A DNA stretch of 15,129 nt from NCBI GenBank assembly GCA_011390055.1, contig JAABTC010000012.1, positions 1 through 15,129 on the forward strand, read 5' to 3'. Numbering within the stretch: position 1 is the stretch's first letter; each line of letters opens with the position of its first letter. The notes under the pieces were generated by a model that saw nothing but the letters and a program-made list of their open reading frames with translations, searched no databases and had not been told where the DNA came from. The stretch is from Burkholderiales bacterium (lineage in GTDB: Bacteria > Pseudomonadota > Gammaproteobacteria > Burkholderiales > Burkholderiaceae_C). Positions 1 to 5,905 of the stretch are shown piece by piece. The translations under genes and the position numbers were made by a program.

Positions 1-18
1 GCACTATGATCGCGCCGC

Positions 19-666
19 ATGACGATTCGCTTGCTGGTTGGGTTGGGCAATCCCGGTCCGGAATACGAAGCCACACGCCACAACGCGGGCTTCTGGTGGC
101 TCGATGCCGTGGCCCACAAGCTGGGCGCCCGGCTGGTCTTCGACCGCACCTACCAGGGCCTGGTCGCGCGCGTGAACCTGCCCGGCCGCGAGCCGCTGTG
201 GCTGGTCGAGCCGCAGACCTTCATGAACCTGTCGGGCAAATCGGTGGCCGGCCTGGCGCGCTTCTACAAGATCGCACCGCAGGAGATCCTGGTGGCCCAC
301 GACGAACTCGACCTGCTGCCCGGCCAGGTGAAGCTCAAGCAAGGCGGCAGCCATGCCGGGCACAACGGCTTGAAGGACATCGTGGCGCAGCTCGGCAGCG
401 CCGACTTCTGGCGCCTGCGCCTGGGCATCGGCCATCCGGGCGTCAAGGCCGAGGTGATCCACTACGTGCTGAAGAAGCCGTCGCAGGCCGATCGCGAAGC
501 GATCGAGGCCTGCACCGCGAAAACGCTGGACGTCCTCGACCTGCTGCTGGATGGCGAGATGGAACGCGCGATGATGAAGGTGCATGCCAAGCCGCCACGG
601 CCCAAACCCGCACCGCCGGCGGCGAAGACGCCCCCCACGGATCCTGAAAACGGAGACCTGCGATGA
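19..666 (+). CDS. pth: Peptidyl-tRNA hydrolase
   Basis: Cytosolic enzyme that cleaves the ester bond of peptidyl-tRNAs dropped from ribosomes, recycling tRNA. The 215-residue protein opens with MTIRLLVGLGNPGPEYEATR, the family signature. Expected active-site residues are visible: N11, catalytic H21, N70 (QTFMNLSG), D95 (AHDELDL) and N116 (GHNGLKD). Residues from about 190 form a Pro/Lys/Ala-rich tail not needed for the fold. The ATG at 19 is chosen because it places the conserved N-terminus correctly; an ATG at 6 is in another frame. The stop overlaps the next start as ATGA, so the two are probably translationally coupled. Only 18 bases precede it in the window, so its promoter and upstream neighbour are not visible. 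Identification is firm. Confidence 0.97.
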   Translation: MTIRLLVGLGNPGPEYEATRHNAGFWWLDAVAHKLGARLVFDRTYQGLVARVNLPGREPLWLVEPQTFMNLSGKSVAGLARFYKIAPQEILVAHDELDLLPGQVKLKQGGSHAGHNGLKDIVAQLGSADFWRLRLGIGHPGVKAEVIHYVLKKPSQADREAIEACTAKTLDVLDLLLDGEMERAMMKVHAKPPRPKPAPPAAKTPPTDPENGDLR

Positions 667-1043
667 CCTTGCGCCTGACCCTCTCGATCTCGGCACTCGT
701 GCTGGCCGGCAGCGCGAGCGCGCAGCAGGTCTACCGCTGCGGCCCGGAAGGCCGCGTCTATTCGCAGACGCCGTGCAAGGACGGCTACGTCGTCCCCACC
801 GACGACGCGCGCAGCGACGCGCAGCGCAAGGCCGCGCTCGAAACGGTGAAGACCGATGCCAAATTGGCCGAACGCATGACGCGCGAACGCGAGGCGCGTG
901 AACGTGCGGCCGCGCAGAAGGGCCCGACGATCATCGCCAACTCGGGTGCGGGCAAGCCCGCTGCGGCGCCAGCGCCTGCCGCGTCGGCAGCGGCCAAGAA
1001 AAAGGCCAAGCGCCCGGCGAAGCCGCAGTCACCTCAGGTCTGA
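663..1043 (+). CDS. Secreted DUF4124-type protein
   Basis: A 126-residue protein of unknown function. An N-terminal signal peptide (about residues 1-20, ending ASA before QQVYRC) predicts export to the periplasm. Residues 21-45 (QVYRCGPEGRVYSQTPC) match the short DUF4124 pattern common in beta- and gammaproteobacteria, with two cysteines (C25, C38) that could form a disulphide. The middle (50-88) is a charged, probably helical stretch rich in Ala/Arg/Glu; the tail is an Ala/Pro/Lys-rich low-complexity region. The start ATG overlaps the pth stop by four bases. The 3' end overlaps the convergent ferredoxin gene by 10 bases. The family call rests on the N-terminal motif only; I know of no established function. 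Confidence 0.85.
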   Translation: MTLRLTLSISALVLAGSASAQQVYRCGPEGRVYSQTPCKDGYVVPTDDARSDAQRKAALETVKTDAKLAERMTREREARERAAAQKGPTIIANSGAGKPAAAPAPAASAAAKKKAKRPAKPQSPQV

Positions 1044-1297
1044 GCTGCGGCTTCGGCCTGCAGGCGTCGGTACTTGGCCCACAGCGTCTCGTTGGACTCC
1101 GCATGCTGCGGGTTCAAGGGGATGCAAGCCACCGGACAGACCTGCACGCACTGCGGCTCGTCGAAGTGGCCGACGCATTCGGTGCAGCGCGAGGGCTCGA
1201 TCACGTAGTAGTCCGGGCCCATCGAGATGGCCTGGTTCGGGCACTCGGGTTCGCAGACGTCGCAGTTGATGCAGTCGTCGGTGATCATCAAGGCCAT
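1034..1297 (-). CDS. 2[4Fe-4S] ferredoxin, YfhL/Alvin type
   Basis: Small electron carrier of 87 residues. It has C9-x2-C12-x2-C15-x3-C19-P and a second motif C38-x2-C41-x8-C50-x3-C54-P. The eight-residue insertion between C41 and C50 and the C-terminal helical tail (ESNETLWAKYRRLQ) are typical of the Allochromatium vinosum/YfhL subtype with very low-potential clusters. By family precedent cluster I uses C9, C12, C15 and C54, and cluster II uses C19, C38, C41 and C50. The start is MALMITDDCINC at 1297; longer readings in this frame come from overlapping coaD and rsmD. It is last in the hisF-rsmD-coaD run, 11 bases after the coaD stop. The gene pairing coaD-ferredoxin is common in Burkholderiales. 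The redox partner cannot be told from sequence. Confidence 0.95.
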   Translation of the reverse strand: MALMITDDCINCDVCEPECPNQAISMGPDYYVIEPSRCTECVGHFDEPQCVQVCPVACIPLNPQHAESNETLWAKYRRLQAEAAAQT

Positions 1298-1308
1298 GGC
1301 CGCCCCGG

Positions 1309-1818
1309 TCAGGTTTCGCGCGGCGCCTGCGCCACGCGTTCCTTCAGTTTTTCCAGCACCGAGGGTGCCACGAACTTGGAGACATCGCCGCCCAGGCTGG
1401 CGATCTCGCGCACGAAGGTGCCGCTGATGTACTGGTACTGGTCGCTCGGCGTCAGGAACAGCGTCTCGACCTCGGGCATCAGCTGCCGGTTCATGCCGGC
1501 CATCTGGAACTCGTACTCGAAGTCGCTGACCGCGCGCAGCCCGCGCACCACCACCTTGGCGCCGTGGCCGACGACGAAGTCGCGCAGCAGGCCGCGGAAG
1601 GCCATCACCTCGACGTTGGGATGACGCGCCGCGAGGTCCCGCGCGAGTGCCAGCCGTTCGTCGATGCTGAACATCGTGCGCTTGTGGTGCCCGGCCGCGA
1701 CGGCCACGATCAAGCGCTCGAAGAGCCGGCTGGCGCGGGCGATCAGGTCCTGGTGGCCCAGCGTCATCGGATCGAAGGTGCCGGGGTAGACGGCGGTCAG
1801 GCGGGTCACCGAGGTCAT
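1309..1818 (-). CDS. coaD: Pantetheine-phosphate adenylyltransferase
   Basis: Catalyses the penultimate step of coenzyme A synthesis, joining ATP and 4'-phosphopantetheine to dephospho-CoA. The 169-residue protein has the nucleotidyltransferase signature YPGTFDPMTLGH (residues 11-22, with H22 of the T/HxGH motif), the basic segment HHKRTMFSIDERL, the substrate-binding RGLRAVSDFEYEFQM and the C-terminal ISGTFVREIASLGGDVSKFV, which corresponds to the ATP-binding ISSSxVKE region. Length is normal. The ATG at 1818 overlaps the rsmD stop by four bases, the classic rsmD-coaD coupling. I see no unusual residue. Confidence 0.97.
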   Translation of the reverse strand: MTSVTRLTAVYPGTFDPMTLGHQDLIARASRLFERLIVAVAAGHHKRTMFSIDERLALARDLAARHPNVEVMAFRGLLRDFVVGHGAKVVVRGLRAVSDFEYEFQMAGMNRQLMPEVETLFLTPSDQYQYISGTFVREIASLGGDVSKFVAPSVLEKLKERVAQAPRET

Positions 1819-2444
1819 GGCAGGTCCTCCCGAAGCGACTGGACGGATTCGGCGGTCGCGGTCGCAGTGTCGCGCACGAACAGGTGGGCGTGCACCGACC
1901 CGGCGCGCAGGTGGCGGTGGCGCAGCAGGCCGGCGGGAACCGTCGACAGCTCGCGCGGCGCTTCGACATAGACGCGGCCGCCATCGGCCAGCGTCGGTGC
2001 TGCCGCGGCCAGGGCGGCCTCGACCACGTCCTTGTCGAAGGGCGGATCGAGGAAGACCAGGTCCCAGCGACCGGCGCTGGCGCGCTTGAGCCAGGCCAGC
2101 GCGTCGGCTGGCAGCACCTGCACCTGGGTCGCCCCGAGCCGCGCCTTCACCTCGCGCAGGTTGCGCAGGGCCTGCGCATCGGTTTCGACCATCAGCACCT
2201 CGGCAGCGCCGCGCGAAGCTGCTTCGAAACCCAGCGCGCCGGTGCCGGCGTAGGCGTCGAGCACGCGCCAGCCGGTCAGGTCCTGGCCCAGCCAGTTGAA
2301 GAGCGTTTCGCGCACGCGGTCGGGTGTGGGCCGCAGACCGGGGCGGTCGAGCACCGGCAGCTTGCTGCGCTTCCACAGGCCGCCGATCAGGCGCACTTCC
2401 CCTTTCACGGCCCTGGGGGCGCCACGCTTGCCTGCCGTGCTCAA
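1815..2444 (-). CDS. rsmD: 16S rRNA (guanine966-N2)-methyltransferase RsmD
   Basis: SAM-dependent methyltransferase that modifies G966 of 16S rRNA. In 209 residues it shows the family N-terminus RLIGGLWKRSKLPV, the substrate motif GLRPTPDRVRETLFNWL (37-53), SAM-binding motif I VLDAYAGTGALGFEA (61-75), an acidic motif II (ETD, 87-89) and the catalytic DPPF (133-136). The start is the TTG at 2442-2444, which overlaps the hisF stop as TTGA. An internal GTG at codon 13 (VKGEVRLIG) is the alternative and would give a protein close to minimal RsmD length. The overlap with hisF suggests translation depends on ribosomes finishing hisF. That hisF leads an rsmD-coaD pair is unusual. Confidence 0.95.
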   Translation of the reverse strand: MSTAGKRGAPRAVKGEVRLIGGLWKRSKLPVLDRPGLRPTPDRVRETLFNWLGQDLTGWRVLDAYAGTGALGFEAASRGAAEVLMVETDAQALRNLREVKARLGATQVQVLPADALAWLKRASAGRWDLVFLDPPFDKDVVEAALAAAAPTLADGGRVYVEAPRELSTVPAGLLRHRHLRAGSVHAHLFVRDTATATAESVQSLREDLP

Positions 2445-3208
2445 AGCCGCACCGCCACGCCGTCACGGGCCAGCAGCGCCTTGGCCTGGCCCACCGTGAA
2501 CTCGCCAAAGTGGAAGATGCTGGCGGCCAGCACCGCATCGGCGCCGCCCACGCGGATGCCTTCGCTCAGGTGCTCCAGCGCGCCGACGCCGCCCGAGGCG
2601 ATCACCGGCACCGGCACGGCGTCGCACACCGCGCGGGTCAGTTCGAGGTCGAAGCCGCTCTTGGTCCCATCGCGGTCCATGCTGGTCAACAGGATCTCGC
2701 CCGCACCCAGCTCGGCCATGCGGGCGGCCCAGGCCACCGCGTCCAGGCCAGTGTCCTGCCGGCCTCCGTGGGTGTAGACATGCCAACCTCCACCGGCCGA
2801 CGCGGGCTGCCGCTTGGCGTCGATGGCCACGACGATGCACTGGGCGCCGTACTTGTCGCTCGCCTCGCGGATCAGTTCGGGCCGCGCCACCGCCGCCGAG
2901 TTGAAGCTGACCTTGTCGGCGCCGGCGTTCAACAGTCGCCGCACGTCGCCCACGCTGCGCACCCCGCCGCCGACCGTCAGCGGGATGAAGACCTGCGAGG
3001 CCACGGCTTCGATGATGGGCAGGATCAGGTCGCGGCCGTCGCTGGTGGCGGTGATGTCGAGGAAGGTCAGCTCGTCGGCGCCCTGCTCGTTGTAGCGCGC
3101 GGCGATCTCGACCGGATCACCGGCGTCGCGCAGTTCGACGAAGTTGACGCCCTTGACGACGCGGCCGCCGGTGACGTCGAGGCAGGGAATGATGCGTTTG
3201 GCGAGCAT
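2441..3208 (-). CDS. hisF: Imidazole glycerol phosphate synthase subunit HisF
   Basis: Cyclase half of IGP synthase, which uses ammonia from HisH to turn PRFAR into imidazole glycerol phosphate and AICAR in histidine biosynthesis. The 255-residue (beta/alpha)8 barrel has both catalytic aspartates, D11 (RIIPCLDVTGGRVVKG) and D130 (VVAIDAKR), and the phosphate-binding loops VGGGVRS and ASGGVG. The start MLAKRII at 3208 matches HisF; an ATG two codons upstream (3214) is possible. No clear Shine-Dalgarno is seen. It is separated from hisA by a gene on the other strand, so it cannot simply be read through from hisHA and probably has its own promoter in 3209-3310. It overlaps rsmD by four bases. 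Confidence 0.97.
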   Translation of the reverse strand: MLAKRIIPCLDVTGGRVVKGVNFVELRDAGDPVEIAARYNEQGADELTFLDITATSDGRDLILPIIEAVASQVFIPLTVGGGVRSVGDVRRLLNAGADKVSFNSAAVARPELIREASDKYGAQCIVVAIDAKRQPASAGGGWHVYTHGGRQDTGLDAVAWAARMAELGAGEILLTSMDRDGTKSGFDLELTRAVCDAVPVPVIASGGVGALEHLSEGIRVGGADAVLAASIFHFGEFTVGQAKALLARDGVAVRL

Positions 3209-3296
3209 GGGCATTGGTTTGAGGGGGGTCGGCAAGCATTCTCGGTCGGCGCTCGTACGCTCGACGCCGGCCTGCCCCGCAGAGCCACCCACCCCC

Positions 3297-3302
3297 AAGG
3301 AG
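3297..3302 (+). promoter_or_regulatory. Shine-Dalgarno site of the CHRD gene
   Basis: AAGGAG lies eight bases before the GTG at 3311. It decides this start, because longer upstream readings in the frame exist and there is no other site with comparable spacing. Confidence 0.75.
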
Positions 3303-3310
3303 AATCCGAC

Positions 3311-3895
3311 GTGAAACTGCACTCCATGATAGGCGCGGCCGTGATGGGCTCCGCGTTGATGGCGACGTCGGCAGCCCACGCTGTCGTGGTCCGCTATGTA
3401 GCCGACCTCGGGCCGGAAGTGACGGGCGCCACCGGCTCGGGCTTCGTGACCGTTGATTACGACAACATCGCACACACGCTGCTGATCGATGCCGATTGGA
3501 CCGGCTTGTCTGGCACCACGACCGTGGCGCACATCCACTGCTGTACCGCAGCGCCGCGGACTGGCACCGTCGGGGTGGCCGTCACGCCCGGGACGCTGCC
3601 AGGCTTTCCAGTCGGCGTTTCAGCGGGCAGCTACTCGACCTTGCTCGATCTGACGCAAACCACCACCTTCGTCGCCGGCTTCCTGACGGGTGGAGGTGGC
3701 ACGGTCGCCGGGGCCGAAAACCGCCTGATCAACGGGATCAATGCCGGCTTGGCTTATTTCAACGTCCACTCCACCACCTTTGCCGGCGGCGAGATCCGTG
3801 GCTTCCTGGCGCCGATCCCCGAGCCCGAGACCTATGCGCTGATGCTGGTCGGTCTGGCCGCCGTCGGTGTGGCCGCGCGGCGGCGCAAGCACTGA
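3311..3895 (+). CDS. CHRD-domain protein with PEP-CTERM sorting tail
   Basis: A 194-residue exported protein. A signal peptide covers about residues 1-24 (ATSAAHA before VVVRY). The body resembles the CHRD domain first described in chordin: AHIHCCTAA (73-81) and a late AYFNVHSTTFAGGEIRGFL (148-166), the most conserved part of that domain. The end is a canonical PEP-CTERM signal: PEP at 170-172, a hydrophobic segment (about 176-189) and RRRKH. PEP-CTERM proteins are processed by exosortase and linked to exopolysaccharide or biofilm matrix; the exosortase is not in the window. The start is GTG with a good Shine-Dalgarno. It runs opposite to hisA and hisF and splits them. The stop is 13 bases from the convergent hisA stop. 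The substrate or partner is unknown. Confidence 0.9.
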   Translation: MKLHSMIGAAVMGSALMATSAAHAVVVRYVADLGPEVTGATGSGFVTVDYDNIAHTLLIDADWTGLSGTTTVAHIHCCTAAPRTGTVGVAVTPGTLPGFPVGVSAGSYSTLLDLTQTTTFVAGFLTGGGGTVAGAENRLINGINAGLAYFNVHSTTFAGGEIRGFLAPIPEPETYALMLVGLAAVGVAARRRKH

Positions 3896-3908
3896 GGCGG
3901 CGAGCACC

Positions 3909-4655
3909 TCAAGCGCCGGCGAGCAATTCGTCGGCGCGCTTCTGCGCCGCGGTGAAGTCGAGCGCGCCGGTGTAGATGGCACGCCCGCAGATCACGCCCT
4001 CGACGCCTTCGGATTCGATGGCGCACAGGCGTTCGATGTCGGGCAACCCGGACAGGCCGCCCGAGGCAAAGACCGGGATCGTCAGCGCCTGCGCCAGCTT
4101 CAGCGTGGCCTCGATGTTGACGCCGCTCAGCATGCCGTCGCGGCCGATGTCGGTGTAGATCACGCCCTCGACGCCGTAGTCTTCGAACTTGCGCGCCAGG
4201 TCGATGACCTCGTGGCCGGTCAGCTTGCTCCAGCCGTCGGTGGCGACCTTGCCGTCCTTGGCGTCGAGGCCCACGATGATGTGGCCGCCGAAGGCGCTGC
4301 ATGCATCCTTCAGAAAGCCCGGGCTCTTGACCGCCGCGGTGCCGATGATCACGTACGCCAGGCCATCGTCGAGGTAGCGCTCGATCGTGTCGAGGTCCCG
4401 CAGGCCGCCGCCGAGCTGCACCGGGATCTCGTCTCCGACGGCCCGGATGATGGCCTTCACCGCCGCCTCGTTGACCGGTTTGCCGGCGAACGCACCGTTC
4501 AAGTCCACCAGGTGCAGGCGCCGCGCGCCCGCCGCGAGCCAGCGCCGCGCCATCGCCGCAGGGTCCTCGCCGAAGGTGGTCGACACGTTCATGTCGCCCT
4601 GTTCCAAGCGCACGCAGTGGCCGTCCTTGAGGTCGATGGCGGGGATCAGCAGCAT
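3909..4655 (-). CDS. hisA: ProFAR isomerase HisA
   Basis: Phosphoribosylformimino-5-aminoimidazole carboxamide ribotide isomerase, the Amadori rearrangement that makes PRFAR for HisF. The 248-residue barrel begins MLLIPAIDLKDGHCVRL; the catalytic acid/base pair is D8 and D131 (VGLDAKDGKV). Phosphate-binding loops are QLGGGLR (80-86) and ASGGLSG, and YTDIGRDGM (167-175) supplies the other half of the active site. This is the HisA form, not PriA or TrpF. It starts 34 bases after the hisH stop and is presumably in one transcript with it. Its 3' end faces the CHRD gene with no clear terminator between them. Confidence 0.97.
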   Translation of the reverse strand: MLLIPAIDLKDGHCVRLEQGDMNVSTTFGEDPAAMARRWLAAGARRLHLVDLNGAFAGKPVNEAAVKAIIRAVGDEIPVQLGGGLRDLDTIERYLDDGLAYVIIGTAAVKSPGFLKDACSAFGGHIIVGLDAKDGKVATDGWSKLTGHEVIDLARKFEDYGVEGVIYTDIGRDGMLSGVNIEATLKLAQALTIPVFASGGLSGLPDIERLCAIESEGVEGVICGRAIYTGALDFTAAQKRADELLAGA

Positions 4656-4689
4656 GGTGGGCAGAGCGGCCGGAGCGGGCAGGTGGCGA

Positions 4690-5337
4690 TCAGGGCTTCC
4701 AGGCGAGGAAGTTTCGATACAGCTTCAAACCGTCGTCGGCGCTCTTTTCGGGGTGGAACTGGGTGGCAAAAATGTTAGCGCGCGAGACCGCTGCGGTAAA
4801 GCGGGAGCCGTAATCTGTGGCGCCGGCGCTGTGGGCCGGGTCGGCCGGTTCGGCGTAGTAACTGTGCACGAAGTAGAACCAGGCCCCGTCGGCCACGCCC
4901 TGCCAGATCGGGTGCGGCGCTTGCTGCCAGACTTGGTTCCAGCCCATCTGCGGCACCTTGTAGCGGCTGCCGTCGGGTTGGAGCAGGCCCTGCAGCTCGA
5001 AGCGTCGCACACGGCCGGGGACCAGGCCCAGTCCCGGCGTGTCCTGCTCTTCGCTGTGGTCGAACAGCATCTGCATGCCCACGCAGACGCCGAACAACGG
5101 CTTGCTCGCGGCCGCCTCGCGCACGGCGTCGTCCAGGCCGGAGGCCCGCAACTCGTGCATGCAGTCGCGCATCGCACCCTGGCCCGGCAGCACGATGCGT
5201 TCGGCCGCGCGAACCTCGTCGGGCCGCTGCGTCACGATCACCTCGACCCCACTGCCCGCGGCGACATGCATCACCGCCTGCGACACCGAGCGCAGGTTGC
5301 CCATGCCGTAGTCGACGACGGCGACGGTGCGTTTCAT
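4690..5337 (-). CDS. hisH: Imidazole glycerol phosphate synthase subunit HisH
   Basis: Class I glutamine amidotransferase subunit that supplies ammonia to HisF. The 215-residue protein has the start VAVVDYGMGNLRSV, the oxyanion-strand region VLPGQGAM, the nucleophile C85 (FGVCVGMQMLF) and the remaining triad H195/E197 (QFHPEKS). Length is normal. The start ATG at 5337 has no recognisable Shine-Dalgarno, and the upstream repeat element begins only 18 bases away at 5356, so part of the leader and promoter may lie inside the element. In many Burkholderiales hisB lies upstream of hisH; here a TRAP transporter does. Confidence 0.97.
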   Translation of the reverse strand: MKRTVAVVDYGMGNLRSVSQAVMHVAAGSGVEVIVTQRPDEVRAAERIVLPGQGAMRDCMHELRASGLDDAVREAAASKPLFGVCVGMQMLFDHSEEQDTPGLGLVPGRVRRFELQGLLQPDGSRYKVPQMGWNQVWQQAPHPIWQGVADGAWFYFVHSYYAEPADPAHSAGATDYGSRFTAAVSRANIFATQFHPEKSADDGLKLYRNFLAWKP

Positions 5338-5355
5338 GTCGTAGGGTTTGGCGGT

Positions 5356-5594
5356 GCAACGAGCCCAGCGGGCCAGGCCGGGCGCTTAGCTGCGGCGGTC
5401 GACGCTGCGCGTCGACTGCGCTGTGCTGCTCGGTCTCGGGGCCCCCTGGCGCAACTTCCTCCGCTCGCTGCGCTCGCTGTGGTCGAACAGGCGCCACGAG
5501 TCAGAGCACGAAGCGCGCTGCGCGCGCGGGCCCCGACCCCTGCGCTGCTCGCCGCCGCAGATGCGCGCCCGGCCCGGCCCGCCGGCCTCGTTGC
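5356..5594 (+). repeat. Inverted-repeat element, left copy (MITE-like)
   Basis: A 239-bp non-coding unit bounded by 29-bp imperfect terminal inverted repeats at 5356-5384 and 5566-5594 (26 of 29 positions match by my count). Inside are several hairpins, including a perfect 8-bp stem at 5398-5416 and GCGCGC/TGC/GCGCGC at 5513-5527. Its sequence aligns along its full length with the reverse complement of 5641-5877, with clear divergence. No transposase or convincing reading frame is inside. No target-site duplication is evident. It could be a MITE, a large REPIN-like unit, or a structured intergenic RNA; the sequence alone does not decide. Confidence 0.75.
5398..5416. repeat. Perfect 8-bp hairpin in left element
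   Basis: GTCGACGC and GCGTCGAC flank a TGC loop. The counterpart in the right copy (5819-5835) keeps the stem and loop position while several paired bases differ in a compensating way, suggesting that pairing matters. Confidence 0.8.
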
Positions 5595-5640
5595 AGGCGC
5601 GGGGGTGACCAGGAAAAAGTCGAACATGCGCGCTGGTGCC

Positions 5641-5877
5641 GGCAAGTCGCCGGGCGGGGCCTGGGTGGGGCGCATTGGCGCTGCCGAGGAGCGCAGGGCT
5701 TGTGGCCGCGCGCGCACGCGCGCTTCGTGATCTGACTCGCCGCATCTGTCCGAGCTCAGTGAGCGCAGCGAACGTAGCGAGTTATGCGGCGGGCCGCACG
5801 ACCGAGCACCAGAGGGCACCCTCGCGCAGCGAGGGCAAGCCGCTAAGCCCCGCCCAGGCCCCGCCCGGTGGCTTGCC
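5641..5877 (-). repeat. Inverted-repeat element, right copy (MITE-like)
   Basis: A 237-bp unit in opposite orientation to 5356-5594, separated from it by 46 bases. Terminal inverted repeats are 5641-5672 and 5846-5877 (28 of 32 positions match by my count). A further exact 8-bp inverted repeat, GGCAAGCC at 5834-5841 and GGCTTGCC at 5870-5877, is nested at the right end. The best conserved internal part is the segment containing cgagtcag and cacgaagcgcgc, read on the minus strand. It ends 28 bases beyond the dctM stop and its hairpins may help terminate the dctQM transcript. Confidence 0.75.
5819..5835. repeat. Perfect 7-bp hairpin in right element
   Basis: CCCTCGC and GCGAGGG flank a GCA loop. 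It is the positional equivalent of the 5398-5416 hairpin when the element is reverse-complemented, with different stem bases. Confidence 0.8.
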
Positions 5878-5905
5878 CGTCCCGACGCAGCAGAAAAGCC
5901 GCAGC

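Noticed and set aside
3893..3911. Possible bidirectional terminator between the CHRD gene and hisA
   Set aside because: The only stem is TGAGG/CCTCA with a 9-base loop, five pairs and no T-run; too weak to call.
5334..5627. A small minus-strand frame starting MFDFFLVTPAPAT in the spacer between the two elements
   Set aside because: After the first dozen residues the product is Ala/Arg/Ser low complexity encoded by the repeat itself, and there is no ribosome site.
4387..5730. Long plus-strand open frame opposite hisA and hisH
   Set aside because: Antisense to two certain genes with complete active sites, and with shadow-type composition.
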